The notes: a model not told the origin generated them from the sequence alone. Shown: positions 1 through 8,680, counted from the first letter of the stretch. The stretch is 59,218 bases of DNA from an uncultured Clostridia bacterium (GCA_946410595.1 CAMKAU010000004.1:1-59218); one strand, 5' to 3'. Numbers and translations: made by a program.

Positions 1-246
1 ACAGGTATAATAGCCGTGCTCGCATTTTCCTCTGCCTTCCTCGCCGGGGCAGCCCCCCCGCCCGGTCCCGCCGCAGCCGTCGCACACGAGCTCGCCGGCA
101 TTCCCGCAGGTCGGGCAGGTAAAACGTCCCGTCTTATTGCAATGATAACATTCCTCCATATCCTTGGCGGACACGACCGCCGGAAACAGGGTGAAAAGGA
201 CGGCGAGTATCAGCGCTGCCGACAGAAAACGCACCTTTCGTTTCAC
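1..246 (-). CDS. Secreted Cys-rich protein with DnaJ-type zinc-finger repeats (partial)
   Basis: The C-terminal part lies outside the window. Translation from a GTG at 246 gives a basic start and a hydrophobic signal segment ending near an Ala-rich VVSA site at about residue 27. Paired cysteines follow (CYHC, CPTC, CDGC, then single Cys), spaced with Gly as in the CxxCxGxG repeats of the DnaJ zinc-binding domain. GGAGGG sits 8 bases before the GTG, which decides the start. In DnaJ this domain binds unfolded protein and zinc in the cytoplasm; here the signal peptide suggests export, and no J domain precedes it. Function is unknown. It diverges from the GntR operon. Confidence 0.7.
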   Translation of the reverse strand, partial: MKRKVRFLSAALILAVLFTLFPAVVSAKDMEECYHCNKTGRFTCPTCGNAGELVCDGCGGTGRGGCPGEEGRGKCEHGYYTC

Positions 247-351
247 AGACAGACCCTCCGTTTTTCGGGATGCCGCCGGGGCGGCTCATATCCAGTATAA
301 CATACCCGACCGGGGGACGCAAGCGCTCTTTTTCTTTTTTTCTTTTTTCTC

Positions 352-380
352 TTGACAAGCGGGGGAAGGCGTGTTACAAT
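352..380 (+). promoter_or_regulatory. Sigma-A promoter of the GntR/ABC operon
   Basis: TTGACA at 352-357 and TACAAT at 375-380 are separated by 17 bases. The predicted start point near 387 leaves a leader of about 40 bases before the GTG at 429. Confidence 0.85.
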
Positions 381-396
381 ACACCCGTACTAACAC
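371..396 (+). promoter_or_regulatory. Probable GntR (YtrA-type) operator
   Basis: GTGTTA at 371-376 and TAACAC at 391-396 form an inverted repeat with a 14-base spacer that covers the -10 box and the predicted start point. YtrA of Bacillus subtilis binds a similar AGTGTA-13-TACACT repeat, so repression of its own operon is likely. Binding is inferred from position and resemblance only. Confidence 0.55.
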
Positions 397-428
397 AAAT
401 AATACAGATGGTACGGAAAGGAGAAAAC

Positions 429-809
429 GTGAGCAACATCCGGATCGACGTTAAATCCCGCACCCCGATCTTCGAGCAGCTCTGCGCCGGGATCCGGGAA
501 GAGATCCTCTCCGGGGCGATGGCGCCGGGCGAGGCGCTGCCGAGCGTGCGCGCGCTTGCCTGCGAGCTTGCCATCAACCCCAACACGATCCAGAAGGCCT
601 ACGCCGAGCTGGAGCGGCAAAAACTGATCTCCTCCGCGCCCGGCCGCGGCAGCTTCGTCTCCGACGACATCCGCCCGGCGATGGGCGCGTTTGAGGAGAA
701 GATCCTCGCGGACCTGCGGGCGGCGGTGCATCGGGCACGGCTCTGCTCGATCGCAAAAGAAAAACTGACCGAACTGATCGACAAAGAATGGGAGGGAACA
801 AAGCCGTGA
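429..809 (+). CDS. GntR family transcriptional regulator, YtrA subfamily
   Basis: The 126-residue protein has an N-terminal winged helix-turn-helix (IFEQLCAGIREEI..., LPSVRALACELAINPNTIQKAYAELE) and only a short helical tail, which is the YtrA arrangement. Regulators of this subfamily usually repress an adjacent ABC transporter operon and respond to cell-envelope stress. The GTG start at 429 has AAGGAG upstream; an upstream in-frame ATG at 270 would lie before the promoter and is rejected. The stop codon overlaps the GTG start of the ATPase gene, so the two are translationally coupled. The inverted repeat over its own promoter supports autoregulation. Confidence 0.93.
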   Translation: MSNIRIDVKSRTPIFEQLCAGIREEILSGAMAPGEALPSVRALACELAINPNTIQKAYAELERQKLISSAPGRGSFVSDDIRPAMGAFEEKILADLRAAVHRARLCSIAKEKLTELIDKEWEGTKP

Positions 810-1705
810 TCTCAATTCAATCGGTAGCCAAGACCTTCGGCGACGTCCAGTCGCTCGACAAGGTGACCGCCCGCATCGGGGAGGGCTCGATCTTCGGGCT
901 GATCGGCTCGAACGGCTCGGGCAAATCGACCCTTTTGCGCGTGATGGCGGGCATTTTGCGCCCCGACACGGGCGAGGTGAAGTACGACGGCATCCCCGTG
1001 TGGGACCGGCCGGACGTGAAAAAACGCATCTTTTATATCTCCGACGACCAGTTCTTTCTGCCGGGGTCGGACATTCTCGAGAACGCCAGGTTCCTCTCCT
1101 CCCTCTACCCGAACTACGACGTGGAGGAGGCGCTGCGGCTGGCGCGGGCGTTCAACCTGCCGGAAAAGCGGAAGATCCAGTCCTTTTCAAAAGGCATGCA
1201 GAAGCAGACGGCGATCCTCCTCGGACTGGCCGCCAAGCCGGACTGGCTTTTCTGCGACGAGACCTTCGACGGGCTTGATCCCGTGATGCGCGAGATCGTG
1301 AAAAAGCTCTTTGCCCGCGAAGTGGCGGAGCGGAAGATGACCGCGGTGATCGCCTCGCACAGTCTGCGGGAGCTGGAGGACATCTGCGACCATATCGGGC
1401 TGCTGCACAAGGGCGGCATCCTCTTTGAGAGCGATATCGACGAGCTGAAAAGCCAGCTGCATACCGTGCAGGCGGGCTTTGAGAAGCTGCCGGAGCGGAT
1501 CCGGTGCGATGGTCTGCACTTTGTCCGGATCACCGGGCGCGGCAACTTTATTACCGCGGTGGTCGGCGGCGAGGAGGAGGCGGTGCGCGCCTACTTCTCT
1601 TCCCTCTCCCCGCTCTACTTTGAGCTGATCCCCCTCACGCTGGAGGAAATCTTTATTGCGGAAATGGAGGCAAGAGGCTATGACAGCGGATCTTTCCTTG
1701 AATAA
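806..1705 (+). CDS. ABC transporter ATP-binding protein (YtrB-like)
   Basis: This 299-residue ATPase carries Walker A (GSNGSGKST), a signature loop in the form FSKGMQKQ, Walker B (WLFCDETFDGLD) and a switch His (ASHS). A C-terminal extension of about 80 residues is typical of the YtrB/BcrA-type ATPases that pair with ABC-2 permeases. I chose the GTG at 806, which overlaps the regulator stop and has GGAGGG 9 bases upstream, over the ATG at 788, which would cut into that binding site. It works with the permease encoded directly downstream. The substrate is unknown; in this family antibiotics, lantibiotics or envelope lipids are common. Confidence 0.93.
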   Translation: MISIQSVAKTFGDVQSLDKVTARIGEGSIFGLIGSNGSGKSTLLRVMAGILRPDTGEVKYDGIPVWDRPDVKKRIFYISDDQFFLPGSDILENARFLSSLYPNYDVEEALRLARAFNLPEKRKIQSFSKGMQKQTAILLGLAAKPDWLFCDETFDGLDPVMREIVKKLFAREVAERKMTAVIASHSLRELEDICDHIGLLHKGGILFESDIDELKSQLHTVQAGFEKLPERIRCDGLHFVRITGRGNFITAVVGGEEEAVRAYFSSLSPLYFELIPLTLEEIFIAEMEARGYDSGSFLE

Positions 1706-3179
1706 AAAGCGCAGGGTCCCCTTCTTCTGGCGGCAGTTCCTTTCCCAGAAGACGGCGCTGATCCTCTCCGTACTCATCTTTTTCCTCTCCATGTCGGTTC
1801 CGATGCTCTCCGCCGTATCCGAGCGGTGGGACGGCGCCGAGATCACGGAGACGGAGAAAACCTTTTCCCTCTTTGAATCGGTCTTAGGGATCGTCAGCGT
1901 ATCGACCTTCCTTTTGATGGCGCTCACCGCCCTCTCGGCGGCGCTTACCTTCGGCATTTACGCCGACCGGAAAAGCGCTTACTACTACTGCGCGCTCCCG
2001 GTCAGCCGCGACGCGCTCTTCTGCCAGCGGACGCTTGCGGGCTTCCTTGCCCCGCTGCCCGGCTATCTTGTGAACTTCCTTCTTGTGCTGGCGATGCTGC
2101 TGACCGCCCCCGTCGGCGTCGGTCCGATCGTCCCGATGCTCTTTGCCTATACGGGGTACGCGATCCTCTTCTCCGCCGCGGCCTACGCCGTCTGCGTTTT
2201 CGCCGCCTCGCTCACCTCAAACAAGATCGGGACCCTGCTCCTCTCCGGCTATCTCTTTCTCCTCGCCCCGGTGCATCTCGGGCTCGCCAAGCTCCTGACG
2301 GACGAGTTCCTGCCGGGCGGAAAGGAGTTCGTCTTCTTTGAAAAAAACGGCCTTTACTGGCAGATCATCAAGCGTTCCTCTCCGCCGGCGATCGCGGCCC
2401 GGTTCTTCGAAATGGCGGAAGACCAGACGCGCTATCGGTACGGGGATGATACGCGGTTGCTTGCGGAGTGTATGCAGCGCGTCTCCCTGCCGGCGGCGGA
2501 AACGGTCCTGCTGATTGTGATCTCCCTCCTGCTCCTTCTTGCCGCGCTCTTGATCCACCGGCGCCGTCCGGCGGAGAATGCGGGCGAGACCTTCGCCTTC
2601 CCGCGCGCGGGAGAGGTGATCAAGTACAGCATCCTCGTTTCCTGCGGCGCCGCCTTCGGTCTCTTCTTTGAAGGGCTACTCTTCGACACGCTGCTCGCCT
2701 TCTTCTTCGGCGTCGTCTTCGGCGTCGTCTTCGGCACGGTGATCCTCAATCTTGTGATCTACCGCACGCCGAAAAAGATCTTCTACAAGCCAAAACGCCT
2801 CCTCGTCTTCACCGCGATCCTGCTCGCCGTTTTCCTGCTTGCGGCGATCCTCTGCAACCAGACGGGCAGCTTCCGCTTTACCGCGGAGAACGTGGCAACG
2901 GTCTCCTTCCAGCACGGCGATCCGGTCCCGGCCGAGCAAATCGACCGCGAGCTTCTGTCGCAGGTCCTGGAAACGTGGGACGCGGCGGAGGACGATCCCT
3001 ATTATTATCGCGAGTACAGCAAAGAAGACCCCCGTTACTCGATCTGGGTGGAGATGAACTCCCGGTGGGGCCTGACCGAGAGCCGCTACGTTATTTTCTC
3101 CTCCGATCTCATCAACCGGCTCAATCCCTATTTCGATGAAAAAGACTACATCGCCATCCCGGAGCAGGGATCCTTTTAA
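1680..3179 (+). CDS. ABC-2 type membrane permease of the GntR-ABC operon
   Basis: The 499-residue protein has one N-terminal membrane helix, then a cluster of hydrophobic helices in the first 210 residues, a loop, and further helices around residues 270-405. A C-terminal soluble tail of roughly 100 residues is rich in Tyr and acidic residues and probably faces outside. The ATG at 1680 has GGAGG 9 bases before it and overlaps the ATPase gene by 26 bases; the upstream ATG at 1656 lacks a good site. Low similarity between such permeases is normal, so assignment rests on topology and operon position. Confidence 0.85.
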   Translation: MTADLSLNKKRRVPFFWRQFLSQKTALILSVLIFFLSMSVPMLSAVSERWDGAEITETEKTFSLFESVLGIVSVSTFLLMALTALSAALTFGIYADRKSAYYYCALPVSRDALFCQRTLAGFLAPLPGYLVNFLLVLAMLLTAPVGVGPIVPMLFAYTGYAILFSAAAYAVCVFAASLTSNKIGTLLLSGYLFLLAPVHLGLAKLLTDEFLPGGKEFVFFEKNGLYWQIIKRSSPPAIAARFFEMAEDQTRYRYGDDTRLLAECMQRVSLPAAETVLLIVISLLLLLAALLIHRRRPAENAGETFAFPRAGEVIKYSILVSCGAAFGLFFEGLLFDTLLAFFFGVVFGVVFGTVILNLVIYRTPKKIFYKPKRLLVFTAILLAVFLLAAILCNQTGSFRFTAENVATVSFQHGDPVPAEQIDRELLSQVLETWDAAEDDPYYYREYSKEDPRYSIWVEMNSRWGLTESRYVIFSSDLINRLNPYFDEKDYIAIPEQGSF

Positions 3180-3190
3180 CAGACAGCAAA

Positions 3191-3236
3191 ACAGAACCGC
3201 GCCGACCGTCCTGAAGGGCGGTCGGCGCGGTTCTGT
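3191..3236. terminator. Bidirectional terminator between the permease and rsmA
   Basis: An 18-bp perfect stem (3191-3208 with 3219-3236) closes a 10-base loop. It ends the plus-strand ABC operon and sits immediately before the rsmA stop; on the minus strand it is followed by TTTTGCTGTC. Confidence 0.85.
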
Positions 3237-4079
3237 TCATTGCGGAAAAAGCAGACGGGCGAGGCGGGCGTAATCCTCCGGGGGGAGGCGCTCTCCTCTC
3301 ACGTCGGCGGGATAGCCGAGGGAGGAGAGGATCTCGCCGAGCTCCTCTTTGGATCGGCCGTGCGGAAGGGCGGCGAGGGCGTTTGCAAGCGTTTTGCGCC
3401 GTTGGGAAAACGCCGCGCGCACGACCGAGCGGAAGGCGGGCTTTTTCTCATCCGCAAGGAGCGGCTCCTCCCGGGGGGTGATCCGCACGACGGCGGAGTC
3501 CACCTTCGGCGCCGGGTAAAAATGCCCGGCAGAGACGGAAAAGAGTTTTCTGACCGTACCGTACGCGCCGAGGGCGACGGTAACGGCGCCGTAGTCCCGC
3601 CCGCCGGGCGGCGCCGTAAAGCGCGCGGCGACCTCCGCCTGCACCATCACGGTCAGGGAAACGAAGGGGACGGGCGAGGCGATCAGCTCCATCAAGATCG
3701 GCGTGGTGATATAATAAGGGAGATTGGCGCAAACGGCGACCCGGCTGCCGGGCGCGAAGAGCGAGGGAAGGTCGGTCTTCAAGATATCGCCGTGGATCAC
3801 GCGGACGTTTGAAAACTCCGCGAGCGTCTCGCCGAGGACCGGGATCAGCCCCGCGTCTAACTCCACGGCGGTCACGCGCGGATTGACGCGGCAGAGCTCG
3901 GCGGTGAGACACCCGATCCCCGGGCCGATCTCCAGCACCTCGTCCGCCTCTCCGACCGCTTCGGCGATGCGGCGGGGGACGTCCGGATCGATGAGAAAGT
4001 TCTGCCCGAGGGATTTCTGCATCCGCAGGCCGTGCGCGTCGAGCAGCGCGCGGATGACCGAAAGATCGCAAAGGTCCAT
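3237..4079 (-). CDS. rsmA: 16S rRNA (adenine(1518)-N6/adenine(1519)-N6)-dimethyltransferase RsmA (KsgA)
   Basis: The 280-residue protein shows the family start (LGQNFLID), the SAM-binding motif (VLEIGPGIGCLT), an acidic residue after AVELD, and the catalytic NLPYYITTPIL motif. It dimethylates two adjacent adenines near the 3' end of 16S rRNA during 30S assembly, in the cytoplasm. The length matches the family. GGAGG precedes the ATG, somewhat far upstream. It is transcribed alone, convergent with the ABC operon; its upstream side is shared with the tRNA-Thr promoter, which points the other way. Confidence 0.98.
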   Translation of the reverse strand: MDLCDLSVIRALLDAHGLRMQKSLGQNFLIDPDVPRRIAEAVGEADEVLEIGPGIGCLTAELCRVNPRVTAVELDAGLIPVLGETLAEFSNVRVIHGDILKTDLPSLFAPGSRVAVCANLPYYITTPILMELIASPVPFVSLTVMVQAEVAARFTAPPGGRDYGAVTVALGAYGTVRKLFSVSAGHFYPAPKVDSAVVRITPREEPLLADEKKPAFRSVVRAAFSQRRKTLANALAALPHGRSKEELGEILSSLGYPADVRGERLPPEDYARLARLLFPQ

Positions 4080-4144
4080 GTTTTCTGCCTTTCCTCCCTT
4101 TTTTCTCCCCTCTCCGGGAGTTTGCGGGGATTTTCAAAATCCCC

Positions 4145-4173
4145 TTGACAAAAGGGATCGCGGTATGTATAAT
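4145..4173 (+). promoter_or_regulatory. Consensus promoter of tRNA-Thr
   Basis: TTGACA at 4145-4150 and TATAAT at 4168-4173 with a 17-base spacer are a full consensus match, as expected of a tRNA gene. Confidence 0.93.
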
Positions 4174-4189
4174 ATCAGTGTTGCTTTTT

Positions 4190-4265
4190 GCTGGTATGGC
4201 TCAGTTGGTAGAGCAGTTGATTCGTAATCAACAGGTCGCCGGTTCAAGTCCGGCTACCAGCTCCA
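4190..4265 (+). tRNA. tRNA-Thr (anticodon CGT)
   Basis: The acceptor arms GCTGGTA and TACCAGC pair fully, the anticodon stem GTTGA/TCAAC closes the loop TTCGTAA, and the T arm GCCGG-TTCAAGT-CCGGC is perfect. The anticodon CGT reads ACG. The CCA end is encoded at 4263-4265. The gene stands alone. Confidence 0.97.
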
Positions 4266-4296
4266 AAAATCCTGCGCTCCGGCGCGGGATTTTTCC
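4265..4296 (+). terminator. Terminator of tRNA-Thr
   Basis: A stem of AAAAATCC-GCGC with GCGC-GGATTTTT around a TCCG loop follows the CCA end directly and ends in a T run. Confidence 0.85.
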
Positions 4297-4336
4297 TTAT
4301 TCACTCTTCACTTACTTTCCCCGCGTCCGCACCGAG

Positions 4337-4363
4337 AAAATCCGCCCAACAGGGCGGATTTTT
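4337..4363 (-). terminator. Terminator after the ECF S-component gene
   Basis: AAAATCCGCCC (4337-4347) pairs with GGGCGGATTTT (4352-4362) just past the stop codon, with T runs on both strands. Confidence 0.85.
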
Positions 4364-4367
4364 CAGT

Positions 4368-4904
4368 TTATTGCATTTCTTCCTTCAGATAGGTCTTTTT
4401 CAGCGCGAGGACGGTGGAGGGGATAAAGAGGATCTGCAAAACGATCCCGGGGAGAGAGGTAACGAAGTAGGCGGTCCAGAAGGCGGAGAAGCTGTAATTG
4501 CCAGCGGAAAAGATGAACGCTTTGGCGAGTCCCGCGATGATCCGCCCCGCGAGCATCGCGCCGATGAGGGAGGCGTAGAGATTAAAGTAGGTCCATTTGG
4601 TCTTGAAGACCTTGACAAGCAGTCCCGCGACCAGACCGTAGACGCAGCACTCGATCAGCATGGCGGGCAGGACGGCGGCCGGGGGCATCCCGGTGATGAT
4701 ATGCGAGAGAAAAACGCCGATCAGGCCGCAGGCGGCGCCGTAGTACCAGCCGCAGAGAAGCCCGCAGATCAGCACGGGGATGTGCATCGGCGAGATAACC
4801 GAGCCCGCGTTCGGGACCGCGTGGAAGGCGATCGGCAGAACGACGCAGAAGGCGGCGAGCAGCGCCGCGGCGATCATTTTTTTGAGTTCGGTCCTTGTTT
4901 TCAT
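4368..4904 (-). CDS. ECF transporter S component-like membrane protein
   Basis: The 178-residue protein has about six membrane helices. The Ala-rich first helix (KKMIAAALLAAFCVVLPIAFH), the PMHIPVLICGLLCGWYYGAACG segment and the PAMLIECCVYGLVAGLL segment match the substrate-binding subunits of energy-coupling-factor importers. S components bind a vitamin or other trace solute and share EcfA/EcfA'/EcfT energising subunits encoded elsewhere; none are in this window. The ATG at 4904 has AAAGGAAG upstream; an in-frame extension to 5033 would run through the PFOR terminator. No promoter is evident in the 58-base gap, so read-through or an internal promoter is possible. The substrate cannot be told. 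Confidence 0.85.
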   Translation of the reverse strand: MKTRTELKKMIAAALLAAFCVVLPIAFHAVPNAGSVISPMHIPVLICGLLCGWYYGAACGLIGVFLSHIITGMPPAAVLPAMLIECCVYGLVAGLLVKVFKTKWTYFNLYASLIGAMLAGRIIAGLAKAFIFSAGNYSFSAFWTAYFVTSLPGIVLQILFIPSTVLALKKTYLKEEMQ

Positions 4905-4924
4905 ACAGCTTCCTTTCTTGAAAA

Positions 4925-4955
4925 GAGCGCGGCGGGATCCCGCCGCGCTCTTTTT
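4925..4955. terminator. Terminator after the PFOR gene
   Basis: A perfect 26-base palindrome (4925-4950, 13-bp arms) lies between the PFOR stop and the S-component start, flanked by A and T runs on both sides, so it can act on either strand. Confidence 0.85.
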
Positions 4956-4962
4956 CTCCGTT

Positions 4963-7900
4963 TTACTCGTAGAGCTTGCCGAGCTTCTGGAGTCTCTCGT
5001 ACTTCGCCTTCGACGCTTCCTTTGCCTCCGCAAAGAGCTTTTCGGCTCTCTCCGGGAAGGCGCGGAGCAGGCTGCTGTAACGGGTCTCGGACTCGATGAA
5101 CTCGATGTAGCTGTCGTTGTTGGGTTCCTTGGAGTCGAGGGTGAAGGGGTTCTTCCCTTCCGCTCTCGCCGCCGGGTTGTAGCGGAACATCTGCCAGTAG
5201 CCGCACTCGACCGCGCGCTTCATCTCGCTCTGGCAGTTGGTCATGCCGCCCTTGACGCCGTGCATCTCGCAGGGCGCGTAGCCGATGACGATGGACGGGC
5301 CGTGGTACGCCTCCGCCTCGGTCAGCGCCTTGATGGTCTGGTTCATATCCGCGCCCATCGCGATCTGCGCGACGTAGACGTAGCCGTAGGACATTGCGAT
5401 CGCGGCAAGGTCTTTCTTCTTGATCGCCTTGCCGGCCGCCGCGAACTTCGCGACCTGACCGATGTTCGAGGCCTTGGACGCCTGTCCGCCGGTGTTGGAG
5501 TAGACCTCGGTATCGAAGACCATGATGTTCACGTCCTCGCCGGAGGCGATCACGTGGTCAAGACCGCCGAAGCCGATGTCGTACGCCCAGCCGTCGCCGC
5601 CGAAGATCCAGACGGACTTCTTGGAGAGGTATTCCTTGCCGGCCAGGATCTTGTCCTTGAGCTCGTTCCGGCAGCCGCAGGCCTCGAGCGCGGCGATCAG
5701 TTCCTTCGTCGCGGGCTCGTTTTCGGCGCTGCTGTCCTTCGTATCGAGATACTTCGCGCAGGCGGCTTTGACCGCTTCGCTTTCCGCGGTGGCGGCCAGC
5801 TCGGCGACACAGGCGATCAGGCGCTCGCGGAGCGTCTTCTGACCGATATACATCCCGAGGCCGTGCTCGGCGTTGTCCTCAAAGAGGGAGTTCGCCCAAG
5901 CGGGACCTCTGCCGCTCTCGCGGTTGACGGTGTAGGGGGTCGCCGGCGCGGAGCCGCCCCAGATGGAGGAGCATCCGGTCGCGTTGGAGATATACATCCG
6001 CTCGCCGAAGAGCTGGGTAATGAGACGCGCGTAAGAGGTCTCGGCGCAGCCGGCGCAGGAGCCGGAGAACTCAAGCAGCGGCTGCTTGAACTGGCTTCCC
6101 TTGACGGAGCTGGTGTTGAAGGGGAGATCCTTCGAGGCGACCTTGGCGACCGCGTAGTCGAACGCCGCCTGCTGAGCCGCCTGGCTCTCCTGCGGGACCA
6201 TCTTCAGCGCGCGCTTCTCTTCCTTGGTCGGGCAGACCTTAACGCAGAGGCCGCAGCCCATGCAGTCGAGCGGGCTGATCGCCATCGTGAACTTGTAGCT
6301 TTCGCAGCCCTTGCCGATCATCTTCGGCGCGAACTTCGTGGAGGCGGGAGCGTTCTTCGCTTCCTCCTCGCTCATCGCGAAGGGACGGATGGTGGCGTGC
6401 GGGCAGACGTACGCGCACTGGTTGCACTGGATGCAGTTTTCGGCCGTCCACTCGGGAACGTCCACGGCCACGCCGCGCTTCTCGTAGGCGGCGGCGCCCT
6501 GCGGGAAGGTGCCGTCCACATAGTCGGAGAAGGCGGAAACGGGCAGCGAATCGCCGTCCATCAGGGAGACGGGCGCGACGATATTGTTGACGAAACGGAC
6601 GAGCTCGGGGCGCGTGCCTTCCGCCAGCTTCTTCGCCGTATCGTTCTTCGCGTCCTTCCAGGAGGCGGGAACGTTATACTTGACGATCGCGTTCACACCG
6701 GCGTCGATGGCCTTGTAGTTCATCTCAACGATGGCTTCGCCCTTCTTGAGATAGGACTTCTTCGCCATATACTTCATATAATCGACGGCCTGGTCGATCG
6801 GCAGGATGTTCGCCAGCGCGAAGAACGCGGACTGGAGGATGGTGTTGGTACGCTTGCCCATACCGATCTCGCGCGCCTTGTCGATCGCGTTGACGGTGTA
6901 GAAGTTGACGTTGTTCTCCGCGATGTAGCGCTTGACCTCGGCAGGCAGATGGCGCTCGACCTCCTCGGCGGTCCACTGGCAGTTGAGAAGGAAGGTGCCG
7001 CCCGGCTTGACGTCGTTGACGATCTTGTAGCCCTTGAGAATGTAGGAGGGGTTGTGGCAGGCGACAAAGTCCGCCTTGGTGATGTAGTAGGGCGATTTGA
7101 TCGGGTTATCGCCGAAGCGGAGGTGGGAAATGGTGATACCGCCGGTCTTCTTGGAGTCGTACTGGAAATACGCCTGAATGTACTTGTCGGTATGGTCGCC
7201 GATGATCTTGATGGAGTTCTTGTTCGCGCCGACGGTACCGTCGCCGCCGAGACCCCAGAACTTGCAGGCGATCGTGCCCTTCGGCGCGGTGTCGGGCGCG
7301 GGCTTCTCCTCGAGGGAGTGGCCGGTCACGTCGTCGACGATGCCGAGGGTGAAGCCGTTTTTGGGCTCGTCCTTCGCCAGATTTTCGTAAACGGCGAATA
7401 CGGACGCCGGAGGCGTATCCTTGGAGCCGAGGCCGTAGCGGCCGCCGACGACCTTGGCGGAAACGCCGGACGCGGCGAGCGCGGTAACAACGTCGAGGTA
7501 AAGGGGCTCGCCGAGGGAGCCGGGCTCCTTCGTGCGGTCGAGGACGGCGATCTTCTTCGCGGTCTTCGGCAGCGCTTCCACGAGCTTGGAGGCAACGAAC
7601 GGACGGTAGAGACGGACCTTGACAAGGCCGACCTTTTCGCCCTTGGCGGTCAGGTAGTCGATGACTTCCTCCGCCACGTCGCACATGGAGCCCATGCAGA
7701 CGATCACGCGGTCCGCGTCCGGAGCGCCGTAGTAGTTGAAGAGCTTATAGTCGGTGCCGATCTTCTCGTTGACCTTGCCCATATACTCTTCCACGATGGC
7801 GGGCAGCGCGTCGTAATACTTGTTGCACGCCTCTCTGTGCTGGAAGAAGATATCGCCGTTTTCGGCGGAGCCGCGGAGCACGGGATGCTCGGGGTTGAGC

Positions 7901-8520
7901 GAACGCGCGCGGAAAGCGGCAACGGCGTCCGCGTCGATCATCGACTTGAGATCCTCGTAGTCCCAGACCTCGATCTTCTGGATCTCGTGGGAGGTACGGA
8001 ACCCGTCAAAGAAATGGATGAAGGGAACGCGGCCCTTGATCGCGGACAGGTGAGCGACCGCGCCGAGGTCCATGACCTCCTGGGGGTTGGTCGCCGCGAG
8101 CATCGCAAAGCCGGTCTGGCGGCAGGCGTAAACGTCGCCGTGGTCGCCGAAGATGTTCAACGCGTGGGTCGCCACGCAGCGGGCGGAAACGTGGATCACG
8201 CAGGGGAGCAGCTCGCCGGCGATCTTATACATATTCGGGATCATCAGAAGAAGTCCCTGGGACGCCGTGTAGGTCGTGGTGAGAGCGCCCGCGGCGAGAG
8301 AGCCGTGGACCGCGCCGGCCGCGCCGGCTTCCGATTCCATCTCGATGACCTTGACCTGATCGCCGAACACGTTTTTCAGTCCGGTGGCGGACCACTGGTC
8401 GGTGACCTCAGCCATCGGGCTGGAGGGGGTGATGGGGTAAATCGCCGCTACTTCGGTAAACGCATAGCTTACGTGCGCCGCAGCGGTGTTGCCATCCATC
8501 GATTGCTTTTGTCTTGCCAT
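4963..8520 (-). CDS. nifJ: Pyruvate:ferredoxin (flavodoxin) oxidoreductase, single-chain
   Basis: This 1185-residue protein matches the fused homodimeric PFOR. It converts pyruvate and CoA to acetyl-CoA and CO2 and reduces ferredoxin. In order: the N-terminal thiamine-pyrophosphate domain (YPITPSSPMAE), the CoA domain, the gamma domain (WGLGGDGTVGANKNSIKIIG), the two 4Fe-4S ferredoxin motifs (CIQCNQCAYVCPH, CMGCGLCVKVCPT) and the C-terminal TPP domain (CAGCAETSY, GGDGWAYDIGFGG, SNTGGQ). I chose the ATG at 8520 because GGAGG is 7 bases upstream; the ATG at 8526 is only one base from that site. It is monocistronic with its own promoter and terminator, and marks a strictly fermentative anaerobe. 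Confidence 0.99.
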   Translation of the reverse strand: MARQKQSMDGNTAAAHVSYAFTEVAAIYPITPSSPMAEVTDQWSATGLKNVFGDQVKVIEMESEAGAAGAVHGSLAAGALTTTYTASQGLLLMIPNMYKIAGELLPCVIHVSARCVATHALNIFGDHGDVYACRQTGFAMLAATNPQEVMDLGAVAHLSAIKGRVPFIHFFDGFRTSHEIQKIEVWDYEDLKSMIDADAVAAFRARSLNPEHPVLRGSAENGDIFFQHREACNKYYDALPAIVEEYMGKVNEKIGTDYKLFNYYGAPDADRVIVCMGSMCDVAEEVIDYLTAKGEKVGLVKVRLYRPFVASKLVEALPKTAKKIAVLDRTKEPGSLGEPLYLDVVTALAASGVSAKVVGGRYGLGSKDTPPASVFAVYENLAKDEPKNGFTLGIVDDVTGHSLEEKPAPDTAPKGTIACKFWGLGGDGTVGANKNSIKIIGDHTDKYIQAYFQYDSKKTGGITISHLRFGDNPIKSPYYITKADFVACHNPSYILKGYKIVNDVKPGGTFLLNCQWTAEEVERHLPAEVKRYIAENNVNFYTVNAIDKAREIGMGKRTNTILQSAFFALANILPIDQAVDYMKYMAKKSYLKKGEAIVEMNYKAIDAGVNAIVKYNVPASWKDAKNDTAKKLAEGTRPELVRFVNNIVAPVSLMDGDSLPVSAFSDYVDGTFPQGAAAYEKRGVAVDVPEWTAENCIQCNQCAYVCPHATIRPFAMSEEEAKNAPASTKFAPKMIGKGCESYKFTMAISPLDCMGCGLCVKVCPTKEEKRALKMVPQESQAAQQAAFDYAVAKVASKDLPFNTSSVKGSQFKQPLLEFSGSCAGCAETSYARLITQLFGERMYISNATGCSSIWGGSAPATPYTVNRESGRGPAWANSLFEDNAEHGLGMYIGQKTLRERLIACVAELAATAESEAVKAACAKYLDTKDSSAENEPATKELIAALEACGCRNELKDKILAGKEYLSKKSVWIFGGDGWAYDIGFGGLDHVIASGEDVNIMVFDTEVYSNTGGQASKASNIGQVAKFAAAGKAIKKKDLAAIAMSYGYVYVAQIAMGADMNQTIKALTEAEAYHGPSIVIGYAPCEMHGVKGGMTNCQSEMKRAVECGYWQMFRYNPAARAEGKNPFTLDSKEPNNDSYIEFIESETRYSSLLRAFPERAEKLFAEAKEASKAKYERLQKLGKLYE

Positions 8521-8580
8521 TTTCATTCCTCCGTTTTATCTTGATTTCTCTCTCCGAGAAGGTAAAAATAAACCTTATCT

Positions 8581-8609
8581 ATCATAACACTTTATTTGCC
8601 TTTTGTAAA
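8581..8609 (-). promoter_or_regulatory. Promoter of the PFOR gene
   Basis: Read on the minus strand, TTTACA (8604-8609) and TATGAT (8581-8586) are 17 bases apart. The leader before the ATG at 8520 is about 55 bases and AT-rich. Confidence 0.8.
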
Positions 8610-8654
8610 GGGTTTTCGCCGTTTTTCTTGCGGTTTTTCGCAAAAGAAAACGGG

Positions 8655-8680
8655 GGGAGAAAAGGCGGCTGTCCGCCTTT
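8655..8680 (-). terminator. Terminator of the ireB-ribF-lipoprotein operon
   Basis: AAAGGCGG (8661-8668) pairs with CCGCCTTT (8673-8680), overlapping the lipoprotein stop codon. On the minus strand the stem is followed by TTTTC. Confidence 0.75.

Noticed and set aside
4780..8544. 1254-codon open frame on the plus strand opposite PFOR
   Set aside because: It mirrors the codon pattern of the PFOR gene in GC-rich DNA, has no ribosome binding site or known motif, and PFOR matches its family fully.
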